Shown here in pieces: positions 1 to 12,100 of a DNA stretch of 64,000 nt (positions are counted from its first letter, which is position 1; each line of letters opens with the position of its first letter). Position numbers and translations under genes: made by a program. Origin of the DNA: Distichodus sexfasciatus (lineage: Eukaryota; Chordata; Actinopteri; Characiformes; Distichodontidae); the NCBI GenBank assembly GCA_032718565.1, contig JAVGVS010000022.1:1-64000 (forward strand). Direction: 5' to 3'. Under the pieces are notes generated by a model. That model was given only the letters and a program-made list of their open reading frames with translations. It did not search any database and was not told where the DNA came from.

Positions 1-134
1 CCTCAAGAAAGTCACGTTTTTAGGATGGAAAGGGTAAGTTTTTCAGCTAAATCTATTCACAACAGTACAGTATAGACCTTCCACTGTTTCAAAACACTGA
101 AAACAAGCGACTGGTTTTGCCGTGCAGAGTCACA
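1..134 (-). mobile_element. Terminal part of a non-autonomous DNA transposon
   Basis: This is the reverse complement of the left end of the element at 55982-56624. Both share the GGCAAAACCAGTCG terminus and the block around CATCCTAAAAACGTGACTTT. Relative to that copy, about 60 bp next to the terminus is missing here, and the element runs off the window start. The superfamily is not assigned. Confidence 0.75.
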
Positions 135-1350
135 TATAATGTGTATGTTAATCAGCAGGACAGTGTAATAGCTATAAATGCAGAGAACATCAAACTAACT
201 TTTCAACCTGCTTAAAACCCAGCTCTACACCTCCAGCTTCATGATTTTCCAACAGCAATGTTTTAAGCCAGACAAAAAATGGCAGAACTGTCTGAACTGA
301 CTGTAAAAAAAACCCAATCACGTTTAGAAAAGGGGGAATAACATCCCCTTTATCCACAGATTTGAAAGTAATGAGGAACAAGAATCTTGATAGAAATGTA
401 GTGAAGTGAAAAGTACGGTATATGTTTCAAATGTAGTGAAGTGAAAGTCATGTTTTCCAAAAAATACTACTCAAGTGAAGTACGTACACTCAAAAACAAT
501 TTAAGTACGGTACTCAGGTAAATGTACTTTGTAACTGTCCACCTCTGCTCATAAGTACTACTACAGTCACACAAGCACTTGAAAAGACCCTGTTAAAAAG
601 TAGCTTCCCCAACACTGCAGGCAAGATGCGGAATCAAGCACACAACCTCTAGATATGTACTCAAGTTTCCTACCATCAGACCACAGCTTTCACATGGTAA
701 TAAATGGCTACATTTTTGTAACCATTCTTGTAAATGGTATAGTTTTTCTCTTTTTTGTGTAAAAAAAGCACAGATTAAAGATAAATGCTTAAATATTGTA
801 ATTGTAGACATAACTGTAAATGAAAAGACGAATGACATGGTCGCTCCCGTTATTTGTTTAATAAGCTTTGCAGCTGTAAAATCTCTCTTGAATTAATGTG
901 AGGATAATAAGAGGTTCATCCCTCAGAGAAATGTATTCATTATTGACGCACAATAGCACAGACATGTCTCCGGCTCTCTCCTCTTCAGTAAGCCGTGTGG
1001 AATGGAAGCAGAGTGCCTCTTTTAGTAAAGTACAACGGTGAAACGACAGTTATGCATTATCATTGCAATTCATTAACATTAGATCACTTTACCTTACACT
1101 CCTGCTTCTCATTGAGTGTGCCATAGCGGGATGGACTGCTGAAGTGGTTCCCTAATTTATTCACAAAACGTTTCCCCTGATGTTATGGAATATGAGAGAA
1201 CAAAATGATTTAAGAGCGTGTTTTTCCAGTGATCTTCAGCTTTTGCCTAAAAGTACAAAAGTCAAATTAAAGATTTAAAAACAAAGAATGCTTTCCACAA
1301 ATTATGCACTGCTCCAATGGAGGCCTTGCTCTGAAATATTGTCTTAAACC
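135..1350. other. 5' flanking DNA, no gene seen
   Basis: AT-rich sequence. Short ORFs on both strands show no domain, codon bias or splice context. I see nothing supportable here. Confidence 0.6.
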
Positions 1351-1882
1351 TACACTACCAGTCAAAAGTTTGAACACACCTTCCCGTTCAATGTTTTATT
1401 CTTTATTATCGTGACTATTTACATTGTAGATTCTCACTGAAGGCACTATGAATGAACACATATGGAAATAACCCAAAACATGTTTTATATCTTAGATTCT
1501 TGCAAATAACCACCCTTTGCTTTGATCACTGCTTTGCACACTCTCTGCGTTCTCTGGATGAGCTTCATGAGGTAGTCGCCCGAAATGGTTTTCCAACAGT
1601 CTTGAAGGAGTTCCGAGAGGTGCTGAGCACTTGTTGGCCCTTTTACCTTCACTCTGCGGTCCATCTCATCCCAAACCATCTCGATTGGGTTTGGTCAGGT
1701 GACCGTGGAGGTCAGGCCATGTGGCGCAGCACTCCATCACTCTCCTTCTTGGTCAAATAGCCTTTACACAGTTCATTCATAGTTTTGATGCCTTCAGTGA
1801 GAATCTACAATGTAAATAGTAATGAAAATAAAGAAAAAACATTGAATGGGAAGGTGTGTCCAAACTTTTGACTGGTAGTGTA
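1351..1882 (-). mobile_element. Internally deleted Tc1/mariner element, copy A
   Basis: The ends are inverted copies of TACACTACCAGTCAAAAGTT and sit on TA dinucleotides, as expected for Tc1/mariner. The minus strand (about 1485-1679) keeps only the C-terminal part of a Tc1-type transposase: MVWDEMDRRVK, then the GPTSAQHL and KAVIKAKGGYLQESK blocks. The N-terminal DNA-binding part and most of the catalytic domain are gone, so the copy is non-autonomous. Sister copies are at 42674-43187 and 50417-50942. Confidence 0.92.
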
Positions 1883-2082
1883 TATCTTATGTTTCTCTTG
1901 TCGTAATTTATAACTGACAAAAAAGTACAAAAGCAAGACAAAAAATGTTTTAAAAAATTAGGGATGTTGTACATAAATATTGATTATAAGTAGATGCAAT
2001 ATTCCGATAGGAGTCTTGATCTGAATTATTGTCTTACACATTTATAATGGCATAAAAATGTTTTCTGAGTCTTAATTCATAA
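1883..2082. other. AT-rich spacer
   Basis: No feature recognised between the Tc1 copy and the candidate minus-strand micropeptide. Confidence 0.5.
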
Positions 2083-2229
2083 TTACGAGATAAAAACGAA
2101 AAGGATAACACACATAATGATTAAAGCTGCAACGGCGTAACATGGGGTCTTTCCCTGACATATTGTCGGCTGCTCTGAACCTTGGAGTGGCTCAATCCTG
2201 GCACTAGAGTCAAGGTTGATTGGAGCCAT
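2083..2229 (-). CDS. Candidate 48-aa single-pass membrane micropeptide (unproven)
   Basis: On the minus strand an ATG at 2229-2227 has a strong Kozak context (A at -3, G at +4) and opens a 48-codon frame ending in TAA at 2083. The first 30 residues are polar (MAPINLDSSARIEPL and onward). The last 18 are strongly hydrophobic (AVAALIIMCVILFVFIS), which looks like a C-terminal transmembrane anchor. About 40 nt upstream there is a convincing splice acceptor: a C/T-rich tract then CCACAG, exon start near 2268. This looks like a last exon. The layout resembles SERCA-regulating micropeptides such as DWORF or myoregulin, but I cannot show homology. A chance ORF remains possible; no other exon or nearby polyA signal was found. 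Confidence 0.25.
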   Translation of the reverse strand: MAPINLDSSARIEPLQGSEQPTICQGKTPCYAVAALIIMCVILFVFIS

Positions 2230-2714
2230 TGTAAAAGCCCTAATTGTAAAGATTAACTGCACCTGCTCCTGTGGAGGGAAAAAGCGAGGGAACAGGCAGG
2301 GGTGTGTCCGACTGAGCACGGCGCTACAACACCGTGCACCAACGCAACTTAACCTGCTCCGGCTCTCAAATCACACTTAACCGGCTTATCTACTTACACC
2401 GTTTGTATTCCTCGAAAATCTTAACAGCTCATCTGCACACCGTGAGTGATGCAATACAACCATGCCTATCATTAGCACAGAACAGAATTAGCCATTCTTC
2501 TTCCTCTAGCGTGCAGTCCTAAAATGTAGGATGACCATGTCAGAGAGGACACTTCAGGTTTTACAAACTACTATAAAACTGAGAGGCACCTGTGTTTGAC
2601 TAAAGCGGGGGTCACAAATGTTATCCACAAAGAGACAGTGTGTGCGCAGGCTTTTGGGTCAGCTGTTCAAGCCCAGTTATGAGCAAATCGGTCATCTAAC
2701 TAGGACGAAATCTA

Positions 2715-2724
2715 CATACAAACT
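2715..2724. repeat. Left target-site repeat of the 2725-3955 element
   Basis: CATACAAACT occurs here and again at 3956-3965, directly flanking the element. Confidence 0.7.
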
Positions 2725-3955
2725 AGGAGTGTAACAATACATCGATACAACGATTGCATGATCAATATGGCCAAAATGAAAATATTGATCAGACGTGATA
2801 TATATTGCAACATCGCTTCATATTGAACAGGAAGTCTATTTTTTAAAAGAGATGATTGTTTTTTAATGTTGTAATTTAATGCCTGCTTCCTGGATTGCAA
2901 TGAATTGAAATCGTACAGTATTAGACTTTAATTTCTAATATCTGAAAATTTCTATAGCTTTTGCATTCGTCACCATGTAAGAATTAATAACCTTAACACG
3001 TAATTGTTGTACCTGGTGCAATTTGATTGGCTGCTATATTCAGTATGAAAGCATAAGAACGCACCTTGAACCTATGGCTGCGTTCACACTGCCATGCTGA
3101 AGTGACTCAAATCAGATTTTTTGCCTTAATGTGACACAGATCTGATCTTTTCAGGGCTGTGTGGACACGCAAATCTGATCTTTTCAAATCGGATTTGTGT
3201 CACTTTCATATGTGGTACTAAATCCGATACGTATCCGATTTGCGACCTGAATGTGAACGCTCAGATCGGAATTCATGTGGCTTTTAGCTTATACGCATGC
3301 GCTGACGTCATCAGCCTGCTCCGGCAGCGCGGGAAGGTAAAAATGGAGGAGAGCTGCGATAACAAAAAAAGCTAGCAGTCTGACTTTTTTTCTCCTTTTC
3401 GACCTGCTCATGAGCGGCTGATTCACTGTTTGTCGTCCTCCAGAGCAAAGTGCGATACATGCGTGAGCTACTAACGCCTCCATTTTTAATGCCGTGAGTC
3501 GTCCCACAGATATGACGTTTTTCGTTGTTGGTGACGCAGTTGACCCGTGTAAAAACGTATCAATGTGCGCATGCGTGACATTACAGTCAGATACAGGTCA
3601 CTTGTAGTTATGAATGTGAACCGTCAACGTAGACGAATCCGATCTGAGCAAAAAATCGGAATTGAACGATGTGCCTGGCAGTGTGAACGTAGCCTAAGAG
3701 CATCACAGTCTTTATATGACGTCATGTAACGTTGTATAAAATTGTACCACTCAGGAATTCATCTTTTATTTTGTATGAGTTAAAATAAAGATACAGACAT
3801 AAAAGAAAGGACTGGATTCAAGACTTTTAGTGTTCTGATACGTGTCGAGTGTAAAAGAACTCCGAGGTCCGAGGCTAGTGAGTCAACACGCTGCGCTCAC
3901 AATGACATCAACAGACATTGAATCGATATAATATTGTATCGTGACTTACACTCCT
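2725..3955. mobile_element. Non-autonomous DNA transposon with nested insertion
   Basis: The left end starts AGGAGTGTAACAATACATCG; the right end is its imperfect inverted copy (TTACACTCCT). The element is flanked by a perfect 10-bp direct repeat, CATACAAACT. A second element (3076-3694) is inserted inside it. No transposase is encoded. Related fragments end near 17055, 24632 and 38260 (TGTATCG...ACACCCC type termini). The ends look hAT-like, but a 10-bp duplication is longer than the usual 8, so the superfamily is left open. Confidence 0.75.
3076..3694. mobile_element. Nested MITE with GTTCACACTGCCA termini
   Basis: Terminal inverted repeats GGCTGCGTTCACACTGCCA and GGCTACGTTCACACTGCCA differ at one base in 19. 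The interior repeats the TCTGATCTTTTCA theme and has no coding potential beyond short chance ORFs. A clean target duplication is not visible. Confidence 0.75.
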
Positions 3956-3965
3956 CATACAAACT

Positions 3966-6900
3966 GGCCCTCACTGAATAAGGTTTCGACTGGACTAAAG
4001 AGTGCAGTTCTTCTATTGCTTTGACTAGTTTGTTTCCTAGATTAAAAGATTCTTTGTGTTATTTCAGATTAACATTTGCGTGACACCTGCGTGATATTAA
4101 ATAGTGGCTGCTTAATCTGCACTCAGCAGGAACTCGATGCATAAATGAAGCCCAGATCCTTTTAACTGAAAGATCATGTACAAATCCTGTTCTAGCTCAG
4201 TGTCCTCCTTGACATTACTTTTTTCTGCTTCATTGAAGACAAAAGCTGTGTGTATAATCCCTGCAGTGTTGGTCCCTGACACGCCTGCTCTGCGGGTCTG
4301 TCCCTTGTCTAATTTGAGAATGAGAGTGAAAGTTTCCTTTAAGCAGTTTCACAATGGCTTCTAATGATGATGCAGTCCATCTGTAACCGAAACGCTTTCG
4401 CTTACTGTCATTTTCTCTCAGTCCGCTTGACTGCAGGCGTCTAATAGACACGCGCATACAAAATATGTGCACAGTCAGGGGGCACGTGGTCTTAAGACCA
4501 ATCCATTTGTCCTTTGTGAACTTTGGGGCAGGAGGAAGCCATGTTTCCGCAGAGATAAGGAAGCACAGGCAAAGATGAGGGTGTGAAAAGCCTTGGCGCT
4601 GACTTGCCCTCATGTTCTGCTCCACTGCAAATATGCACACCTCTTTTCCCGTGCAAGCGTTAGAGCGTGGAACAAAGATCTAAGCATTAATAGAGATACA
4701 TACATACGTGCAATCCGTCCAGTCCAACTAGCCGTTTAAGAATGTTCTACCTGTGTATTTGCCATGCCGTTTAGTGGAAAAGTTCAGCTGGATGAGCCAG
4801 GTAAACGGCTGAACGAAGGGAGATAGCACATCAAACGATATGAGCATGGCAGATATTAGAGCAGATCTTCCCAGATAATTCCTAGATTTGTTTTGCTCCA
4901 GACCTGTAGAGATCATGTATAATCACACTCCTGTAAACAAGAAAAAATCCCACTATATTAATCAGGTGCTTGTTAGAAGAATGGGCCCAAAACCTACAGG
5001 TCCCTCATAGGATGTGGTCGAATAGATATGCATTAAAGTTTTGCTGTGTTTCATAATGAAGGAAATTTCCTGGCATTTACGCTTTACTGTCATAGCAAAG
5101 TGTGCATGATTGATGGACGCAGGTTCACTCAAAGTGTCAGAGCCGGAACATGAAGAGTGAGATTCCTCTGCAGGTAAGCAGAAGGCCACTTCCTCATTCT
5201 AACACCTTCTAAAATGGGGTCTGCTTTCACTACAGTTTATTTCCCTGGGTATATTATCCTACCAGATTATTCTAGACAGGGTAATAGTTTGTGCTCAGAC
5301 TTGATGATGGCATGGTGATATGGAGGCCCATGAGGAACTGGATGCCATCGTAGTGCGTATTAAAGGGTGTTACACCTTCTAAATGTGACAGCGTCTTCTC
5401 AATGTGGCTGTCATTTACACTGCCATTATGTAAAACATCCTTGGCTGGGTGCCAAGAGCCAAACCGGATTTGGGACTTTGGTTTGAATGTAAATTTCTTA
5501 ATGTGATGATAAATCAGATGTGTGTGGAAAGCTGAAGGTGAACCTGGAGAGTCACATTGTGAGGTATCATTTATTTCATCCCATTGCCCAATTTGTTTGC
5601 TAAGAGACATTGACTGATGAGTGCTGCTTTACACCTGTAAAATCTAGTGTCTGTATTATTTAAATGATCCTTCCAACTTTCCCAGCAACAACAAAGGAGT
5701 ATTGACTACACAAAAGCCATGAAAAGTGTCAGAACCTATGACACAAGAGCCCAGGAGAGCACATCCAACAGCTGTAGGTAGAAAGTGTCAGATGATATTT
5801 GCATTAATAAATTGTCACCATTGGGAGACCTTCTCCAATCACTTTTCATTTCCTGCCAGCTTGGTTTACAGTAGAGACAATCACAGAGCCATCGCTATGG
5901 AAACGAGGCTCCCCTGCAGCAAATGTGGTGCTGATGTACAACAGGGAGAGTAGCAGTGAGTCCATCCAAGCCAAAAGACCATAGGAATTGATTTAGCAAG
6001 CTGTCGGTAAGCACAAAGTGACCGTTTTTATTTAAATGCTAATTCCAGAGGTCAGCTTATCTCATGTTTATCCTGTTTGCATCTTTTTAATGCCTTTATC
6101 AACAGCTGGCCCAGACAGTTTAGCTTTGTTGTTAGATGTAAGCAGTGTGTATGTGTGCGTGTCTATGTGCGTGAGTGTGAAGCCTAAAGTGGGTCAAGGC
6201 GATGATTAAAGATAAAAGGGAATAACTGTTGGCTATACGTTTATGAGGCCTCCAAGGGGAAAGCCATGAAATATGGATGAGGAGAGGCATCCACTTTACC
6301 TTTCCCCAGAGCCTCCTGCTCCTCCTCCTCCCCCTTCCATCCCCACCTTCCTCTTCTTCTCCTCCTCCTTCTCTTCTGTCCATCACTCCTCCCCCTCTCC
6401 ATAATCCTCCTCACCCTCAACTACTCCTGCTTCTGCCACACCAAACCTACCTTATAGCAGCAGGCTGCTGTGACAGCCTGTAAAATAGTATGGCTGAACT
6501 GAGGACGTCTGCCTTTATCCGTCTGCTTATTTATGCCGTATCTGGAGCCGTGACGCTCGGCTGGATGGAGGATGTCATGCAGCGGAGGAAAGGGAAGCGT
6601 GTTGGGCCGCACAGCCCGTGTCTCTGCATTTCCTTTCATTTCCTTTAATAAAAATACATTAAACAACTGTCATTTACTCCCCCACATAGAGTTTGAAGCT
6701 CCCAGACTGACAGATAACGCAAAGTTAACCGTCGGCCGTCGAGTTTATGGCTGGAAAGAGCACATTCTTATACAAACGGATCAGGTTAGACTCCTTTGAA
6801 CCTGTTTAATGGGAGAGTACAGAAAAATGAAACAGTAGTGTCTGTGTGATGCAGGTTATCATGTGGAAATGTTCATTGAAGGATATTTTCCCTCAACATT

Positions 6901-7430
6901 TTTACAAGCAGTAAATTTGAAGCTTTTTTTGCATCTCTGAAGACTTTTTTTTTGGCCTTACTGTGCGTTAAGGCGTTAACGGGCGACAGAGGGCGCTCTC
7001 AACTGTGTCGAAGTCACTAGCAAACACAAGCAGAGTCATCTGAGCGCAGCAGTTTCACCACACTTGGATTATTGCTTTGGAACATTAGAGTTTAAATCCT
7101 GTTAAAATTGTATAACGCGTTGACATTAATCTCCAGTTCTAGTCACGAATATTGTTTATTTTATTAAAAAATAAATTGTATTACAAATTTTAAATAGCAT
7201 TATGCTGAAAACAGGTGAAGCGTTGTACTTGGGTCTCACGTGAAGTATTAAAACACTAAATTACTGGAACGTCACGTTTAAGCTCATGGTGTAAAATGGT
7301 AAAAGGCGCGTATAATAGACTTGGGTTTATGTAAACACACACTCATTTGTCAGCGTATCCATGTTTGTTTCCAACGTTCGCGGTCCACAATAAAATAATC
7401 AATTTGCGGGTGGTTGTGAAACGTTACACC
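3966..7430. other. Upstream flank, no recognised gene
   Basis: Mostly unique-looking sequence. It contains a long C/T-rich run at about 6297-6425 and a short GT-rich stretch near 6145-6180. ORFs at 4230-4640 and 5272-5610 (minus) are open but show no domain, start context or splice structure. Upstream enhancers of jag2 could lie here; sequence alone does not show them. Confidence 0.5.
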
Positions 7431-7786
7431 TTTGTGGCGGCTCGAGCAACCAACGTGAAGTTTTTTTGGAAACACTCCGCCCCCGCGTAGCCGTGGTTGG
7501 CTTAGAGGCGGCGTTCACCAAAATGTACGAACGGGGATTTGAGTGGTTTATTCAGCTGCCAATCAGCCGAGACATCCTCAGGCGTGCAGTAGCTGGGAAA
7601 CATATCATTTGCCGTGGAGTGATCTGACGGAGGGAGAGGAGTGAGAGTATTGTAGCTGGACCATCATCGCCGCGCTAACACCACGCTCGCCAATTTTTGC
7701 ATGTCAGGAGCGGAGGATCCTGTCGCCGGTCAACGGCCGTTTCCCATCTTTTGTCTCCTTTTGGTTATTCCAAATTAAACAGAGGC
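7431..7786 (+). promoter_or_regulatory. Putative jag2 core promoter and 5' UTR
   Basis: GC content and CpG density rise just before exon 1. There is an Sp1-type GC box (CTCCGCCCCCGCG) at about 7475-7487 and a CCAAT box at 7559-7563, and no TATA box. The stretch from about 7620 to 7786 is the likely 5' UTR. The transcription start is not determined, and an additional upstream non-coding exon cannot be excluded. Confidence 0.5.
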
Positions 7787-7855
7787 ATGTGGAATTGTGC
7801 AAGGATAACGAACTGGCTTTCCATCGCGTGCCTGCTGTTAACGATATGGACGAAG
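7787..7855 (+). CDS. jag2: jag2 exon 1: start codon and signal peptide
   Basis: ATG at 7787 followed by 23 codons, MWNCARITNW then a hydrophobic LSIACLLLTIW core, which is a plausible signal peptide. The donor is GTGAGA at 7856; the exon ends in phase 0. This ATG is chosen because it directly precedes the hydrophobic core and its frame joins exon 2. An upstream in-frame start at 7697 (ATG, giving 30 more residues) exists but would bury the signal peptide. A degenerate duplicate of this exon lies at 8371-8572. Confidence 0.88.
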
Positions 7856-9090
7856 GTGAGAGCTCGCCTGGTTTCTTCATGTCATTTCTCACAGATTTCA
7901 GGGATGGTCGAAGTGCTCCACAGCTGAAAGTTGATGCGCACCGACTAATTTTATTTTGGTTTATTTATTTATTTGCTCAGCCGTTAAGGGGAAAGGCGGA
8001 ATTTCGTTGATAGTAATCTATAATTAAATTACGCAGCCGTCAGTTCGGAGCATGTGATCAGACAATTTGATTGTCAGGCTTGAGATGTTTTACAAAATAA
8101 ATGTTCGCAAACTCCGCCGTTTCCTGTCGGGGCGTAGAGAAAAGGCGAGTTTTGCAGTTTGATTTTTTAAAAAATAGAGAAAGGGGGGTGAAATGCTTGG
8201 CAACCTTGAGCTTGCTAAGTGATCTTAAATTTACGAATCACCCCAAGACCTCAACGCACGAGGTGGCTTGATCGCGGTTGACACGCGAGGGAGGGATATG
8301 CGCCCTTGATTTATTTTTTTTTTGACAAGATAATTCACTGTTTTTTTTTTTAATAATAGATAATCGAATCCAAATTAAACAGTGGAATTAATAAGGATAA
8401 CGAACTGGCTTTCCATCACATGCCTCTATATGTTAACGATATGAACGAAGATGAGAGACTGGCTTCATGTCATTTCTCATAGATTTCAGAGATGGTCGAA
8501 GTGCTCCAGAGCTAAAAGTTGATGCGCATCGACTAATTTTATTTGTTACGTATTTATTTGTTCTGCCATTAATATGTTTTACCCTTAATCCCAATCCGGC
8601 GAGGTTTTTTTTATTTAAAAAAACCCCTTTGTTCTTCTAGGTAATTGTTGCATTTTTAATTCCTTTTTTTTTTAGGTGTCCCAGTCTTCTGGCTATTTCG
8701 AGCTGCAGTTGATTACCGTAGAGAATGTAAACGGTGAGTTGTGGGACGGGGAATGCTGCGACGGCGCTCGCAACTCGCAAGACCAGCGCTGTACGCGGGA
8801 CGAGTGCGACACTTACTTTAAAGTCTGTCTAAAGGAGTACCAGACCGAAGTCACCACCACGGGCCAGTGCAATTTCGGGACCGGATCTACAGGCGTTCTT
8901 GGTGGAAATATATTTACTTTTAAGAACACCAAAGGCAACCCCAACAAAATCAGCGACGCCGGGAAAATCATCATCCCTTTTCAGTTCGCCTGGCCGGTAA
9001 GTAGTGCATGTCGCTCTCCTGGGACCGAGCGCGCACTCGTCGTCGGGGTTGTTCGGGACCGCGCATGAGTGTGAGCGCGCGCGTGTGTGT

Positions 9091-9127
<37 letters not shown>

Positions 9128-12100
9128 GATCGGAAGTTGAGGTGGATGCGGTGACGGTGCTGACAGGCTTCATCGTGTTGGAAAGCTCTGAGATCTTAGT
9201 GTCCTAACGGAGCGTTGATGTAAAATGTGGCATCGGTGCCCGTTTGTTTCATGCCCAGGTCCAGGGATAAATAAAAGCCTAGTAATTTCTGTATCTAGTG
9301 AATTCAATAGGGTATTCGGAACACGCTTATATAGACTCAGGGGTGTGTGTGTGTGTGTGTGTGTGTGTGGAGATTAGTGCATGTAAGGTGACCGCTGTCA
9401 AGCCCAGCGCCTCCTACGCAATCAAACGTTGGTGCAAAGTGGTCCAGAGGCGCTTGTTGCACTGCGGGCGTGTGTGTGTGTGTGGGAAGAGTTTTTATAA
9501 AAGGTATTTGTGAGGACCTAATTGTCTCCTAAACAACAGAAAAACCTGTGAATTCTCAGTTTGTTTGTGCCTTTGTGGGGAGTTTTTTGTTTGTGAGAAC
9601 AGTCATTAAAGGAAAAAATGCTTTTATAGAAAAGTTGTATTTGGAAAAACTGAACGAGTGGGAATTTTTCATTTAAATTATTAGGTTATGGTAGCGATAC
9701 TTGGATCTAAACATTACAGGAGTCAGTTTGAAGTGCCTCACAAAGACGGCAAGAGATGGCTGTGTGTGAAGTTGCAGGTTTTATGGTGACCTGATTGCCC
9801 TTTAAAAGAGGAAAACCTGAGATGTGTCAGCTTCGCTAGGGTTAGGATCCTTATAAGAGAAAAAACGCTTTTACAGAACTAAGATAGTACATAAGAAAAG
9901 ATAGTAGTTTTGGTTGTTGAGGTTAAGGTTAGGAGCCGCTGTAGTATAATTTATATCTAGTAATTACGCATGTTACTTACTAGAAGTATATGACAGTGAT
10001 GGAAAGTCTTGTGTGTGTGTGTGTGTGTGTGTGCAGAGACTGTGATGTGCGACTCTACCTTCTGTCTCCTGTCTCTTATTGTTTAGTATTGATCTGTCAA
10101 GATCCAGCCATAGTCTAGCTCCTATACGTGAGCTGGGTGCATGAGCGGACTTGTGTCTCCCTGTGTTTGGTGTGAGATGTGAAGCAGTAGCTACACCGTA
10201 GGATGCACGGCTGGCGCCTGTATCGGGTGTCAGATGAGAGAGGCGTTGTATACAGCAGGGTGTCGCACCTTGAAACAACAAAAAAGATGTTGTGTAGTAT
10301 TGACTGTCAGCTCTGAACAGGAGCCCAGACCTGCTGAGAGGCTGCCTGGAGTCACTCATCTGTGGCCGATAGTGCTCGCCTTACGCAGCCTGTTTGCGGC
10401 AACCCAACACCTTCCCTTTAATACGGCTATACCGCTTGTTTATACACCCTTCCCCACAAGTTAATGTGTAACCGCCTATCAAACCGCTGCTCTTTTTTAT
10501 GTGGTTATATCACAGCTGACTTATGTTTACCTTCCCTAACCCATGTCCTGTTTATTTGGTTTCCCACGCAGTTTCCCTCGGCAGTAAGCCCGAATTCTAG
10601 TTTGTTTCAGTGTTTGAAACTTGTATAGAAAGAGACACATGGGTTTGAGACACTCCCGTCTTGCAGCGCCGCATCCCTAGTTTTTCAGCCAGTCCTGTGA
10701 ATGCTAATGAAATTGCTGGTGGAATGCGTCCTTTGGTGCTGCCGCATCCACCCAAGCGTTTTGATGCGTGGCCCAGTGTAACCGCATCTGCCGCGTGTCG
10801 TTAGCTGATACAGAGCACCTCTCCCCGTCTCCAGAAGGGAGTCTGCCACCTGTCGGAGAGGATAATTTGCTCCTGTCGCCTGTATTTAACTGGCGTCGCA
10901 TACTCGGGCGCCAGAGATTGGGCTTTGCTGAGGGTGTTTGGGCTGGAAAGGGACGCTGCCCGTTACTCGTTTCGTTAATGGACAGCTATCATTTTTTAGA
11001 GGATACTGTAACTGAATATGGGAGGAACTTGGTTACCTTGGAGGTGCGAGACTGTGTATGTGCGTCTGCGTTTCTTTCAACATGTATCTTTTCCCCTTTC
11101 CAGCGCCTAGTAACTGTCAGCTTGCAGCTTAAAATTCTCCCACTGGCTGTGTAAGAGAGAGCGACGTCAGTTTATAGCTACTCTCTCGGTTACGGTCTGG
11201 AGAGTATCGGAGCGTGCGAGACGCCGCTCGTCTCCGGGTCATTCTGGATTGTCCCTGCTCGACCGAGAATCCGCCCGGTCGGTCGCTAGAGACGGCAGCT
11301 GCGGCCGTCCGTCAAAGCCCAGGGCTAAGCAGTCGAGCTTCAAGGCTAAAGCGCAGCGTCAGCTACACCTGATTGGGAGCTTGCCGGGGGGTTGCTAGGA
11401 GACCGGCCTTTAGTAAACAATTATCCGTGGCCCTCTGAGCCCCCACTGCCACCTCCTCCTCCACTTCTTTCACCTCTTCCTCCCCCCCACCGACCGGTCT
11501 TCCCATGCAGTCACTTGTTCAGGTCTCACCTGGGAAAGAAGGGCTGGAGCTGATTACACTATTGACTGTGTAATTAGTCGCTCACAGCTGGCTACATCCC
11601 CAGCCAACAAAAAAAAGCAGTAATTGTCCAGTTAGTCATTAGAGCAGGTGGTCGCTGATGGTGGCTGATTACAGATCACCGGGGCTGCTAGGTCTGTTGT
11701 TGGCACCAAGACGATTTGATCGTCTTCCTGAGTGCATCCACCTTTTTTGGGGGCCAGAATTGTTCTTAAGAAGAAAGTTGCTCTAAAAACCCAAATTCCG
11801 ACAATCATCGATGTCAAAATCTGTTGACTGCATGTTTGTGTAGAACATTAGCTTTTTGGGTTTTCTTAAATTCTGCAGTTGTTTAATATCACATTATTTA
11901 AATGTCCTAATTCTTAAGAAAAAATTTCCAAAAAAATAGTGGTGAATGAGGTCCATTCTGGTGAGAGTCATGTACAGCCAGGCGTGATCTGGACTGTCAG
12001 GACCTGAATAAATCTTTCTTGCGCCTTGGGTAATGTAAGGCCACCAATGAGTTCAGATTTCCAGCTGAATTTAGTATGTAACAAAAGAGGCAGTTAAAGC

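Noticed and set aside
7591..7600. RBPJ/CSL site in the promoter (CTGGGAAA)
   Set aside because: Only the core matches; the flanking bases do not fit the YRTGRGAA consensus and no paired site is present.
7697..7786. Upstream in-frame ATG giving a 30-residue longer N-terminus
   Set aside because: Would place a polar stretch before the signal peptide core; the ATG at 7787 gives a normal signal peptide.
8371..8455. Functional alternative first exon
   Set aside because: No ATG, in-frame TGA, and the donor GT is changed to AT.
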